Origin: JAHIVB01 sp964574705 | GTDB taxonomy: Bacteria; Bacillota_I; Bacilli_A; Izemoplasmatales; Hujiaoplasmataceae | NCBI GenBank assembly: GCA_964574705.1 | Contig: CAZNOO010000015.1 | Location: 1 to 42,994, forward strand | Direction: 5' to 3' | DNA: 42,994 nt | Part shown: positions 9,069-17,607 of the stretch, one piece after another | Layout: every line of letters begins with the position of its first letter | Position numbering within the stretch: the stretch's first letter is position 1 | The notes under the pieces: model-generated | Database searches by the model: none | Told to the model about the DNA's origin: nothing | The model's input: the letters and a program-made list of their open reading frames with translations, nothing else | Program-made: the position numbers and the translations under genes

Positions 9069-9153
9069 TTTAAAGTAGTAATTAATCAATAGAGTCCATT
9101 TTTGAATTTAGCTGACGACTGTCAATGAAATAAAAACTAAGGTAAATAGCATA

Positions 9154-9182
9154 TTTATTTTTGCTCCTCATAATGTTATAAT
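9154..9182 (+). promoter_or_regulatory. Composite promoter, copy 3 of 3
   Basis: TTTATTTTTG, 9 bases, ATGTTATAAT, as at 3086 and 7049. It lies 105 bases upstream of the acetyltransferase gene. Confidence 0.65.
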
Positions 9183-9286
9183 GATAATAATTAGAAAAAT
9201 TCATCCAATATTTAGTACACTTAATATTCTATAAGACGGGTTATCTATGCATCAATGAAATAAATTTTTCTGCAAGGAGTGTGTAA

Positions 9287-9796
9287 ATGAGTAATTATAA
9301 TTTTGTACAAGTTCTGCCTTCCTCAGTTCAAGACATTGAATCCGCAAAAAGAGTATGGATTCCATATGTTTTGGAAACAAAAAGGAATAAAGGTGAAGAA
9401 GCTAATTTAGAACGTATTATCGAAAACTTTACAAGAAGAGTCAATATTCAAGGACTTAGAGATAGTATGCATCTTGAACTCTTCTATCTAAATGAAGAAT
9501 GCATTGGAATTACTAATTTTGCAATCGACTTAGGTGGAATTCGGGGGATTGTAGACCCTGGATACGGGTTTGTCATGGAATTTTACATCATTCCTGAAAA
9601 ACGCAGGTTAGGATTTGGAAAAGTACTTTTTACGCATATTGAAACCGTGTTAAAAGCGGATGGGGCTAATAACATTTATTTAACCCCCGACGCCATCACT
9701 GGAATCCCCTTTTGGATGGCTCTAGGATTTGAAGATTCGGGGAAGATCGATCCAGACAACCATATGCCTATTTTCATCAAAAAGATTGAAATTTAG
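9287..9796 (+). CDS. GNAT family N-acetyltransferase
   Basis: 169 residues, a typical single GNAT domain. Motif A is clear: FVMEFYIIPEKRRLGFGKVL around residues 95-114, with the R-R-x-G-x-G acetyl-CoA pyrophosphate loop. The C-terminal FWMALGFEDSGKI segment matches the conserved 'Y/F-x-x-x-GF' motif B. Substrate cannot be told from sequence. AAGGAG 8 bases before the ATG supports the start. The composite promoter upstream is shared with two membrane-protein genes earlier in the window. Confidence 0.85.
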   Translation: MSNYNFVQVLPSSVQDIESAKRVWIPYVLETKRNKGEEANLERIIENFTRRVNIQGLRDSMHLELFYLNEECIGITNFAIDLGGIRGIVDPGYGFVMEFYIIPEKRRLGFGKVLFTHIETVLKADGANNIYLTPDAITGIPFWMALGFEDSGKIDPDNHMPIFIKKIEI

Positions 9797-10006
9797 AGTC
9801 ATTGAAACATTCAGTATTTGATTACCTGCTCAAATGGAAAAAGCCACTTGAATATTGATGTAATGATTCGAGTAATAATTATAAAGGAGTAAGGATAGCG
9901 GTCTGTGATACAGCACGAGATAACTTTGGTGATGACAAGGCATTACTCTCAAATAACTTTTATTACAGGAAACTGTTATTTTTCATTTCATTAAGGAGGA
10001 TTTTCA

Positions 10007-10555
10007 ATGCGAATAAAAAAAAGTAGTCCGTCTATGATGGATCTCGAACAGTATCAAAAATTAATTCCTTCAAAAGGCAGGATTTTTTTTGCTGGGCTCA
10101 TCGATTTTGGCTTAATTTTTGGTTTAGTAATTGGCACCGTATTGCTCGCATTCGAAACCTCTAACTCACCATCTGAGATCGCTATTATATTTATAGTAGT
10201 TCCAATTTATTTTATCATAATGGTTATATTCTTCCGAATCAATAAAACCACTTTTGGGATGTTTTGCGTTGGGGTTATTTACATAAGCGGCGATTCAGGA
10301 ATCAAATTAGATGCTTCGATGTACTGGGATTTTTGGTTAAGTAGCATCTTAACAAACTTAAAATACTCTGATGAGTATGAGCTTTTCTATTATCTTACAA
10401 ATTCGAACAATCAAACCAAAGCCATGAATCGAAAGAACATTTTTTATGCTAAGCTTGAGGTCTACAATAAGATGATGAAATCGAGAGAGTTACCATTTGC
10501 AAGAAAAAATGAAGAATTAACTGATGAAGAATCTTCGTTTAGATTAAATCTATGA
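10007..10555 (+). CDS. RDD-like membrane protein
   Basis: 182 residues. An N-terminal cytoplasmic stretch is followed by two membrane helices at about 26-47 and 57-77. The pattern 'RIFFAGLIDFGLIF' and then NKTTFGMFCVGVIYISGDSG resembles the RDD family, in which an R-x-x-x-x-x-x-D helix is followed by a G-x-T-x-G-K segment. The RDD arginine and aspartate appear at about positions 25 and 33. The C-terminal third is soluble. AAGGAGG 6 bases before the ATG fixes the start, and a perfect terminator follows. Function unknown; some RDD proteins are proposed transporters. Confidence 0.5.
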   Translation: MRIKKSSPSMMDLEQYQKLIPSKGRIFFAGLIDFGLIFGLVIGTVLLAFETSNSPSEIAIIFIVVPIYFIIMVIFFRINKTTFGMFCVGVIYISGDSGIKLDASMYWDFWLSSILTNLKYSDEYELFYYLTNSNNQTKAMNRKNIFYAKLEVYNKMMKSRELPFARKNEELTDEESSFRLNL

Positions 10556-10645
10556 TGTATTGCTCTTTTTCATTTTTTTGTTAGGAACATACTTCAATTT
10601 TGCATTGATGGAATTTATTGATATTTTAAACTAAATTATTTTATG

Positions 10646-10673
10646 ATAGCGGCTCGCATGAGCCGCTATTTTT
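10646..10673 (+). terminator. Intrinsic terminator
   Basis: ATAGCGGCTC (10646-10655) pairs with GAGCCGCTAT (10660-10669) around GCAT, then TTTT. The following 300 bases (10674-10981) are AT-rich; apart from a weak TATACT -10-like element near 10863 I see nothing in them. Confidence 0.85.
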
Positions 10674-10981
10674 AATGCTCAATAATAAATAACGAGTAGA
10701 ATTCAGAAAGATATTTAAGGTGAGTCCTAAAAACAATTTCAAAAGTACCTTTGACAGTTGAAAATTCTAAATATCCTTTTTACCTTTTAGGCAGCTTAAA
10801 AGCTAATAAATGTCTAAAATTAGAGATTTAAATGAGGTATTATTGTATTAATAGAATTAGTTTATACTAAGCCGTATACATTACCAACCTATTAAGATAT
10901 ACTGCTTCTTTATGTGTCTAAGTTATACGTTCTGTTTAGTATATTTATATTGCAAACAAAATTTGGAGAGGAAGTAGAAAA

Positions 10982-11107
10982 ATGACTAAAAAAGAGATTT
11001 ATGAAATTCCGGAAATTGAAATTATTGAATTTACACTAGAAGAAAGTATCGCTCTGAGTGGGGACTTCGGTTCAGGAACCATTTGTAGCGAAGAATTATT
11101 TGGGTGA
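10982..11107 (+). CDS. Small acidic peptide (41 aa), coupled to a surface-protein gene
   Basis: The ATG at 10982 has a good SD (GGAGAGGAAG, 10 bases upstream) and the frame runs 41 codons to a TGA at 11105-11107, which overlaps the ATG at 11107 of the next gene (TGATG). The peptide begins MTKKEIYEIPEIEIIEF, continues TLEESIALSGDFGSG and ends TICSEELFG, with one cysteine near the C-terminus. It has no signal peptide. The layout resembles the many short, unannotated Bacillota peptides of the form 'K-Y-x-x-P-E-x-E-x-I-x-F ... S-G' whose role is not established; a ribosomally made precursor peptide or leader is possible. No modification enzyme is adjacent. Coding is supported by the SD, the coupling and the acidic amphipathic composition. 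Confidence 0.65.
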   Translation: MTKKEIYEIPEIEIIEFTLEESIALSGDFGSGTICSEELFG

Positions 11108-13479
11108 TGAAAATGAAAAAAATACTATTACTTATCTTTAGTTTTATGTTTGCTTTTATCATAAGCGGTCAATCTGTCCACGCTGGAGGAATTAGTCCGA
11201 TTACATTTAATGTGGAATCCTATTTTGATGAATTTAATCACATTGACACCGTTATTACAGATGCGCAATATGGCTCCACTTTACAATTTGATGCAAGTTT
11301 AGCATCAAGCGCAGGCTACACCTTTAAATATTGGGTCATCAATAATGTTGTAGAATTCAATTCTGCAATTGCAGATGAATTTAACATTGTAGAAGGAATG
11401 TCTGTAAAAGCTTTGTTTTCACCAAGTGATGCTCATCTTGCAGTGTTTTTAGATTCCAATGGAAAATTCCTGGATCTAAATTATGTTGTAGATGGAGAAA
11501 CAGCTGTCGCTGATGGTGGATTCACTGAACCAACAAAGCCAGGCTATTCCGTGACTGCAAGTAAGTGGGATAAATCACTTACGAACATTACAGAAGACAC
11601 CGTATTCATTTTGCAGTATGAAAAAACGACAACTGATACTTTCACTTTGTCCGTTGCAAATGGAAGTGGTAGTGGAACGTATAACTTCAACACAGAAGTG
11701 ACTGTTGTTGCTGATGCACCTCCCGCGGAACAAGTGTTTAGTCATTGGGAAGATGCGAATGCAGCAATCGTATCATATGCATCTTCGTACAAACTTACAG
11801 TTTTAGCAGATAAAAGCATCACTGCAGTTTATGCAGCGTCAGCTCCCACTGCAGTGCCTCTCGTAGCGACGCAAGAAGTATCATTAAGAGCAGGATATTA
11901 TTCCTATTTATCTCAACTATCAATTCCGGCGGGATATACAATCATTGAATATGGTATTGTTGCTTCAGTTCAAGAAAAATTACCGAGTCTATCCTATTCG
12001 AATTGTGAACATGTCTACCGCGCTCCACTTATGAACTCAAATACGTTAGAGTACGTCTCATCCGTACCTGATAATTTATTGTTTGCGAGATCATACCTTG
12101 TAGTAAGGGATGGATTCGGGGGTATCATAACGTACTATGGACCTTTAGTATCCTACGTCCCTGTTGGATCTTCAGCAATGATTTTTGAAACCAATGGTGG
12201 ATCTACAATCAAGCCTGTCGTGCAAGTAGAAGGTTCTGCTGTTTCTCTTCCTACAAATCCATCAAAAGATGGCTATGATTTTTCTGGTTGGTATAGTGAC
12301 TCTGGATTAACAACTCCGTACACTTTCACTATCATGCCTGTTGATAATGTAACAATCTATGCAAAGTGGACCTCTTATCTTAGTTATACATTAAAGGAAG
12401 ATTCAACATACGAGGTCATTGGACATTTAGGAGAAACGAAGAATATTGTGATTCCGTCAACCTATTTAGGAATCGCAGTAACAAGTATTGGTATATCCGC
12501 CTTTGACACATATGGTTTAACTGAAGTTGTTATATCTGAAGGCGTTCTGGAAATTAAAGATTACGCTTTTTATGACAATAGTAATTTAATTAATGTAACA
12601 TTACCGACTTCATTAACTACAATTGGGGTTATGTCATTTTTTAATGATGTAAGTTTAAGTAGTATAAACATCCCCATTTCCGTTTCAACGATTGGCCAGT
12701 ACACTTTCACATATTGTGAAGCAGCAACCTTATCTATCGATTCGGCTGGAAAACCTGATGGTTGGGCAGACGATTGGAACTACATGGGCGGAGTAGAAGT
12801 GTGGGGGCTTGCTCCATCGACAGACACTTCAACCATCACTTTTGATAGTAATGAAGGCTCTGCAGTAGATTCGATTTTACAAATAGAATATACTGCCGTA
12901 ACGGAACCTGCAAATCCTACCAAAGATGGTTATGGCTTTGATGGATGGTTTAGTGATGTAGAACTCACTACGCCTTATGCTTTCACATCAATGCCAGTTA
13001 ATGATTTAACATTGTATGCGTCATGGACTTCTTATCTCACTTATACATTGAAATTCGATTCGACTTACGAAGTGACTGGCCGTGTAGGCAATACGTTAGA
13101 TATCGTGGTTCCTTCCTACTATTTGGGTGTTGCAGTAACAAGTATCGGAGTGGGCGCTTTTATAGAAGACATCGAATTAACAAGCATTGTTATTTCTGAA
13201 GGCATTTTGGAAATAAAGGACCATGCATTTGAAAATGATCCAAATTTAGGCAGCCTCATATTGCCACACTCGCTTACGACTATTGGCTCAAGTGCGTTTG
13301 CCTTTTGCACTAGTTTAAGCAGCATCATCATCCCAATTTCTGTATCAACTGTTGGGGTGTTCGTTTTCGAAATGTGCACCTTTACAACAATCAATATTGA
13401 ATCTCCAATAAAACCACCAGGTTGGGAACCCATTTGGAACGCACAAGGTGGAATTGAAGTGTGGGGATATGTAGGTTAA
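11107..13479 (+). CDS. Secreted InlB-repeat / BspA-type leucine-rich repeat protein
   Basis: About 790 residues. The signal peptide is clear (MKKILLLIFSFMFAFIISG, cleavage near VHA-GG). Residues about 30-250 hold beta-rich repeats with 'FKYWVINN' and 'FSHWEDANA' motifs of the bacterial repeat type, followed by a spacer domain. Two tandem modules of about 219 residues come next, each an InlB B-repeat (NGGS...PTNPSKDGYDFSGWYSD...MPVDNVTIYAKW) plus a BspA-like LRR_5 stretch (AVTSIGISAF, LTEVVISEGV, LTTIG). No LPXTG motif or C-terminal TM helix is visible, so it is predicted to be released or held non-covalently. The start could be GTG 11104, ATG 11107 or ATG 11113; GGGTGAT just upstream can serve as SD for 11113. 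Likely role in adhesion or interaction; inferred from the family. Confidence 0.85.
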   Translation: MKMKKILLLIFSFMFAFIISGQSVHAGGISPITFNVESYFDEFNHIDTVITDAQYGSTLQFDASLASSAGYTFKYWVINNVVEFNSAIADEFNIVEGMSVKALFSPSDAHLAVFLDSNGKFLDLNYVVDGETAVADGGFTEPTKPGYSVTASKWDKSLTNITEDTVFILQYEKTTTDTFTLSVANGSGSGTYNFNTEVTVVADAPPAEQVFSHWEDANAAIVSYASSYKLTVLADKSITAVYAASAPTAVPLVATQEVSLRAGYYSYLSQLSIPAGYTIIEYGIVASVQEKLPSLSYSNCEHVYRAPLMNSNTLEYVSSVPDNLLFARSYLVVRDGFGGIITYYGPLVSYVPVGSSAMIFETNGGSTIKPVVQVEGSAVSLPTNPSKDGYDFSGWYSDSGLTTPYTFTIMPVDNVTIYAKWTSYLSYTLKEDSTYEVIGHLGETKNIVIPSTYLGIAVTSIGISAFDTYGLTEVVISEGVLEIKDYAFYDNSNLINVTLPTSLTTIGVMSFFNDVSLSSINIPISVSTIGQYTFTYCEAATLSIDSAGKPDGWADDWNYMGGVEVWGLAPSTDTSTITFDSNEGSAVDSILQIEYTAVTEPANPTKDGYGFDGWFSDVELTTPYAFTSMPVNDLTLYASWTSYLTYTLKFDSTYEVTGRVGNTLDIVVPSYYLGVAVTSIGVGAFIEDIELTSIVISEGILEIKDHAFENDPNLGSLILPHSLTTIGSSAFAFCTSLSSIIIPISVSTVGVFVFEMCTFTTINIESPIKPPGWEPIWNAQGGIEVWGYVG
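12181..13476 (+). repeat. Two tandem InlB-B/BspA coding modules, period 657 bases
   Basis: Module 1 starts near 12181 (IFETNGG) and module 2 near 12838 (TFDSNEG). Both run through the same order of motifs and end with VEVWG or IEVWG followed by a short tail. The protein copies are clearly homologous but diverged, so this is an older in-frame duplication. Confidence 0.8.
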
Positions 13480-13501
13480 TTAATCTTTAATACAGTAACT
13501 T

Positions 13502-13536
13502 AAGTCCAATTCAGCAAGATAGTGAATTGGGCTTTT
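13502..13536 (+). terminator. Intrinsic terminator
   Basis: AAGTCCAATTCA (13502-13513) pairs with TGAATTGGGCTT (13523-13534), with one G-T wobble, followed by T residues. Confidence 0.75.
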
Positions 13537-13667
13537 GCAATTTTGACACATTGATTATTGAATTGTCTATAATCCTAGACGCGATCTCAAACGAATTCAA
13601 TTTGCATTTGACTGATAAAATCATATGAAAAACGAACCAGCGTATTTTATAAATTGGTCGGATAGGA

Positions 13668-13673
13668 TATAAT
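13668..13673 (+). promoter_or_regulatory. Candidate -10 box upstream of the SDR gene
   Basis: TATAAT 83 bases before the ATG at 13756. The -35 region is weak. Confidence 0.35.
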
Positions 13674-13755
13674 ATTTTTAACGACTAATATATACTTGGA
13701 GAGGTTTAAGAAATAAATATTAACAATACATATCAATCATATTGAGGGGACAAAA

Positions 13756-14517
13756 ATGAAGAACATAAAAACAGTTATTATTACCGGAGCAAATGAAGGC
13801 ATTGGATATTATATTGCGAAAGAACTTTTGGAAAAAGGGAATCAAGTAGCAATTCTTGACATATCCTTGTCGCATTTAAACGATACTTTACTACTTTATC
13901 CAAATCAATTATTTGCTTTGGAGTGTGACGTTACGGATGGTATAAAAGTTGACAATTGTGTTCAACAAATCTATGAAAAGTTTCAAACCATTGACTATGC
14001 GATTCACAATGCATGTCATACCGTTTTTAAAAGCATTATCGACTCAACAGATGCAGAATATCAACACACGTTTGATGTTAATTTTCTTGGTGCTGTTCAT
14101 CTGATTAGAGCGGTTGACCCGATGATGAAAAAACAGAAGGCCGGTAAAATATTCTTAACGAGTTCAGGTGTTGGAGTCATGGGGTTTGCTAATTTAAGCC
14201 CTTATGCCTGCAGCAAAGGCGCGATAGAAACATTGGCCAAATCTTTGAATCTAGAATATCGTGGCAGCGGAATCACAGCACATCTTATTCACCCACCGCT
14301 TACAAATACAAGATCCGCTGAATCATTGCCTATCCCGAAAGAATTTAAAGCGGATCCTGAAAAGGTAGGAAAAGGAATCGCTAAAAATTTACATCGAAGA
14401 AAATTTGTCATATCCCATAATTTTATGCAATCTGTTCAAAATAGGCTCATGTATTTAATCCCGAGGAAACTTGGCAAGTTGATGAATATGATGACTTTGA
14501 AATCTTCCATAAAATGA
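13756..14517 (+). CDS. Short-chain dehydrogenase/reductase (SDR)
   Basis: 253 residues, a classical-length SDR. The Rossmann cofactor motif TGANEGIG is at residues 10-17, Asp35 after beta-2 suggests NAD(H) preference, and the catalytic Ser (136/137), Tyr150 and Lys154 (YACSK) are present. The usual NNAG motif is altered to HNAC (84-87), although the structural Asn85 remains. The C-terminal tail is basic and lengthened (RRKFVISHNF, then NRLMYLIPRKLGKL), which resembles SDRs such as 3-ketodihydrosphingosine-reductase-like proteins that associate with membranes. Substrate unknown. SD GAGGGG 6 bases before the ATG. Only 46 bases separate it from the ACR3 gene, so the two are probably cotranscribed. 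Confidence 0.85.
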   Translation: MKNIKTVIITGANEGIGYYIAKELLEKGNQVAILDISLSHLNDTLLLYPNQLFALECDVTDGIKVDNCVQQIYEKFQTIDYAIHNACHTVFKSIIDSTDAEYQHTFDVNFLGAVHLIRAVDPMMKKQKAGKIFLTSSGVGVMGFANLSPYACSKGAIETLAKSLNLEYRGSGITAHLIHPPLTNTRSAESLPIPKEFKADPEKVGKGIAKNLHRRKFVISHNFMQSVQNRLMYLIPRKLGKLMNMMTLKSSIK

Positions 14518-14563
14518 AATAATTTCTTATGTTGAATAAATGATATTTATGAGAGGTGATTGT

Positions 14564-15604
14564 ATGGATACAGAAAAAAAGCAGATTAGTTTCTTTGAAA
14601 CGTATCTCACTTTATTTGTGTTGGGTTGTATGGTTCTTGGTGTTCTGATCGGGAATTTTCTGCCTTCTATTCCAACATTCTTAAACCGATTCGAATTGTA
14701 TCATGTAAACATCCCGATCGGAATATTGATTTGGGTGATGATTTACCCTATGATGTTAAAAATAGATTTTACATCAGTGAAACATGTAGGAAAGAATCCG
14801 TTAGGCTTATATCTGACTTGGGTTGTTAATTGGTTCATTAAACCATTTACAATGTTCGCAATTGCGAGTTTGTTTTTCCTTGTAATTTTCAAGACGCTAA
14901 TTCCAGTCGGTCTGGCGAGCGATTACCTAGCAGGGGCTGTTTTGCTTGGTGCAGCACCGTGTACTGCTATGGTGTTTGTTTGGAGCAGTCTTACCAAAGG
15001 GAACCCTGCTTATACATTGGTTCAGGTCGCTACGAACGATCTTATAATTCTTGTTTTGTTTGTACCAATAGTGGGGTTATTGTTAGGCATCACAGGAATT
15101 GCCGTACCCTGGGCGACGTTATTTCTATCTGTTGTGTTGTTTGTGGTGATTCCTTTGTTAGCTGCGTCTTTAACAAGATATTTCATGATTCGAAAGAAAG
15201 GAATTGAAAATTATAACTTTGTTTTCATTCCGAAATTCAGTAAAATCACAATTGCAGGATTATTATTGACTTTAGTTTTGATATTTTCACTGCAAAGCGA
15301 ACTGATACTTAAGAACCCTCTGCATATTGTGTTGATAAGCATTCCACTCATTCTTCAAACTTTTTTGATTTTTATCATCGCGTATGGAGCTGCTAAATTT
15401 ATGAAGCTTCCTCACGATGTTGCCGCTCCTGCAGGAATGATTGGCGCGAGCAATTTCTTTGAGCTGGCCGTCGCTGTTGCGATTGCACTATTCCCATTAA
15501 ATCCTGGAGTCGCCCTTACGACGATTGTAGGTGTATTGGTGGAAGTCCCAGTTATGCTTATTCTTGTGAAAATCGCAAACAAGACCCAACGTTGGTTTCA
15601 GTAA
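14564..15604 (+). CDS. acr3: ACR3-family arsenite efflux permease
   Basis: 346 residues with about ten membrane helices. The hallmark segment GAAPCTAMVFVWSSLTKGNP carries the conserved cysteine (Cys133), and MIYPMMLKIDF, VNWFIKPFTM, TLVQVATNDLI and the late 'APAGMIGASNFFELAVAVAIALF' region all follow the ACR3/YqcL pattern (quoted in short stretches). It exports arsenite (antimonite in some members) using the proton gradient. No arsR, arsC or arsenic-methylation gene is adjacent, which is unusual for a dedicated ars operon. An in-frame ATG exists at 14540, but the SD AGAGGTGA at 14552-14559 requires the ATG at 14564, and the length then fits the family. It lies between an SDR and a ribokinase-like gene. 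Confidence 0.88.
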   Translation: MDTEKKQISFFETYLTLFVLGCMVLGVLIGNFLPSIPTFLNRFELYHVNIPIGILIWVMIYPMMLKIDFTSVKHVGKNPLGLYLTWVVNWFIKPFTMFAIASLFFLVIFKTLIPVGLASDYLAGAVLLGAAPCTAMVFVWSSLTKGNPAYTLVQVATNDLIILVLFVPIVGLLLGITGIAVPWATLFLSVVLFVVIPLLAASLTRYFMIRKKGIENYNFVFIPKFSKITIAGLLLTLVLIFSLQSELILKNPLHIVLISIPLILQTFLIFIIAYGAAKFMKLPHDVAAPAGMIGASNFFELAVAVAIALFPLNPGVALTTIVGVLVEVPVMLILVKIANKTQRWFQ

Positions 15605-15722
15605 ATTAGTCTTCACTTCGTCTTCAAGCAATGATAAATTAGTGAATTCAACATCCATAGTTATGAAAAAAATTCTGTGAAGCCGAATCGATGGTTTCAG
15701 CGAAAACATGATGGAGATAATA

Positions 15723-16664
15723 ATGAGAAAAATATATGTGTTAGGAAGCATCAACATGGACTTGGTTTTCTCTATAGATCGGGTTCCTATGCAAGGAGAA
15801 ACCATTCGAAGCAATGGCTTTTTAATGTCTCCAGGCGGCAAAGGTGCCAATCAAGCGGTCGCATGTGCCAAACAAGGGGTTCAGACATTACTGATTGGAA
15901 GTATTGGCGCAGATTCTTTGTCTCAAGAATGTAAGCATCGTTTAGAAGGCTACGGTGTGGACTGCAGTCATATCTCAGAAATTGAGAGCCTCAATTGTGG
16001 TGTGGCTGGGATTTTTGTGGAAAACGGAGATAACCGAATCATCATTGATTCTGGCGCCAACAAGATCCATGACACTCATCAGATTTGTGCTCTATTGAAA
16101 AGCCAAGCAAAACCAAATGATGTTTTGATATCACAACTTGAAATACCTTTGAATGTTATTGAGACTGTATTTAGAGAAGCCAAATCTTTAAACCTAAAAA
16201 CAGTGTTGAATGCCGCTCCTGCACAATCATTGCCAGATACGTTATATACATTCATAGATGTTTTGGTTGTGAATGAGATAGAAATAGAAACTTTGTCAGG
16301 AATCAATCCCGTCAATCAAAATCTTGTCAAAGAGTCTATGAAACTTCTCTTATATAAAGGCGTAGATTCTGTTTTGCTGACACTTGGAAAGAGAGGTAGT
16401 GTTTATATGGACAAACACTCTATTGTTTGGCAGAAGGCATATCCCGTAGATGTCATCGATACTACAGCAGCAGGAGATACTTACATCGGAGTTTTTGTGT
16501 CTCAAATTCTCAAAGGTAAAACGATTGAAGAAGCCATGAATTTTGCTTCTGCAGGTTCCTCATTGACGATTCAAACACTTGGGGCACAAAATGCGATACC
16601 TACATTTGAAATGATTGAACAATTTATGAAGACCCATTCGGAGGAAGAAAATGAAAAAACATAA
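15723..16664 (+). CDS. rbsK: Ribokinase-like PfkB-family sugar kinase
   Basis: 313 residues. The first PfkB signature is present as GGKGANQAVA (38-47) after GSINMDLV (8-15). The NAAPA motif typical of ribokinases is in the middle, and the second signature DTTAAGDTYIGVF (246-258) carries the catalytic base Asp252 and the anion hole. It probably phosphorylates ribose (or a nucleoside) at O5 with ATP. The frame is open from 15708, but GGAG at 15713-15716 is spaced correctly only for the ATG at 15723. Its 3' end overlaps the next gene by 14 bases. With a nucleoside hydrolase directly downstream, ribose freed from nucleosides is the natural substrate. Confidence 0.88.
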   Translation: MRKIYVLGSINMDLVFSIDRVPMQGETIRSNGFLMSPGGKGANQAVACAKQGVQTLLIGSIGADSLSQECKHRLEGYGVDCSHISEIESLNCGVAGIFVENGDNRIIIDSGANKIHDTHQICALLKSQAKPNDVLISQLEIPLNVIETVFREAKSLNLKTVLNAAPAQSLPDTLYTFIDVLVVNEIEIETLSGINPVNQNLVKESMKLLLYKGVDSVLLTLGKRGSVYMDKHSIVWQKAYPVDVIDTTAAGDTYIGVFVSQILKGKTIEEAMNFASAGSSLTIQTLGAQNAIPTFEMIEQFMKTHSEEENEKT

Positions 16665-17583
16665 AATAATCTTGGATTGTGATCCAGGACACGATGATGC
16701 CATTGCTATCTTGCTTGCAGGGAATCATCCCGAGATTGAACTATGCGGAATTACCGTTGAATGCGGCAATCAAACACTTGCCAAAACTGGATTAAATGCA
16801 TTAAACATCGTCCAGTATCTTGAAATCAACGTTCCGGTATGTCTTGGTGTACCCGAACCGCTTATCAAAGAAATGGAAGTTTGTCCAGCAATACACGGGG
16901 AATCAGGATTGGACGGATTTGATTTTCCTCCGTTAAAGATTGAAATTGATCCACGTAACGCAGTGAATTTCATCGTTGAAACACTTCTGAATAGTAAAGA
17001 ACAAATTACGATGGTAACCACTGGACCAATGACAAATTTAGCCCTAGCATTGAAAGTTGAACCAAGAATTAAAGAGCACATTGAAGAAGTGATCTTAATG
17101 GGCGGGTCTTTTACAAACGGGAATGTCACGCCAGCTGCAGAATTCAATATTCAATGTGATCCAGAAGCCGCCTATATTGTCTTTCATTCAGGATGCACCG
17201 TTAAGATGTTTGGCTTAGATGTGACAAGACAAGTTTTAGTGCTCCCTGAAATCATTGCCAGAATGGAAAAAATTCAGAATAGTGCATCTTTGTTCTTCAC
17301 AAGACGAATGAAAGTCTTTAACGAAAATCAAAAAAAGGTCTTTGGCTTTGAGGGCGGACCACTGCACGATCCCGTTACGCTTGCGTATATCATTGATCCT
17401 TCGGTGGTTCAGTTATCATTCGTTCATTGTGACATCGACATTTCGAAAGGATCGAGTTACGGTAGAACCAACTGTGATATCTTTGACTACATGAAATTGC
17501 CTAAGAACACTTTTGTGGCGACATCAATTGATGTCAAAAAGTATTGGGATATCATCGAAGAAGGACTGAAACGCTATAATTAA
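16651..17583 (+). CDS. Inosine-uridine preferring nucleoside hydrolase family protein
   Basis: 310 residues, the usual family size. The calcium-binding N-terminal motif DCDPGHDDAIAI is at residues 9-20 (Asp11, Asp15, Asp16). His82 in IHGESGLDG, FNIQCDPEAA near 165-174 and the catalytic-site His239 with Asp240 in GPLHDPVTLAY are all present, matching RihA/RihB-type hydrolases, often pyrimidine-preferring. It cleaves the N-glycosidic bond of ribonucleosides to base plus ribose. SD GGAGGAAG lies within the end of the ribokinase gene, whose stop overlaps this start, so the two are translationally coupled. The ADP-ribosylglycohydrolase gene follows after 24 bases. Confidence 0.92.
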   Translation: MKKHKIILDCDPGHDDAIAILLAGNHPEIELCGITVECGNQTLAKTGLNALNIVQYLEINVPVCLGVPEPLIKEMEVCPAIHGESGLDGFDFPPLKIEIDPRNAVNFIVETLLNSKEQITMVTTGPMTNLALALKVEPRIKEHIEEVILMGGSFTNGNVTPAAEFNIQCDPEAAYIVFHSGCTVKMFGLDVTRQVLVLPEIIARMEKIQNSASLFFTRRMKVFNENQKKVFGFEGGPLHDPVTLAYIIDPSVVQLSFVHCDIDISKGSSYGRTNCDIFDYMKLPKNTFVATSIDVKKYWDIIEEGLKRYN

Positions 17584-17607
17584 GATTACCTTGAAGGAGT
17601 TCATTGT

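Noticed and set aside
9905..9994. Short GTG-initiated ORF (29 codons) before the RDD-like gene
   Set aside because: The only SD-like sequence is about 15 bases away, the peptide has no recognisable character, and it ends just before the SD of the real gene.
15497..15850. Minus-strand open frame between the ACR3 and ribokinase genes
   Set aside because: It overlaps conserved motifs of both plus-strand genes and has no protein-like pattern.
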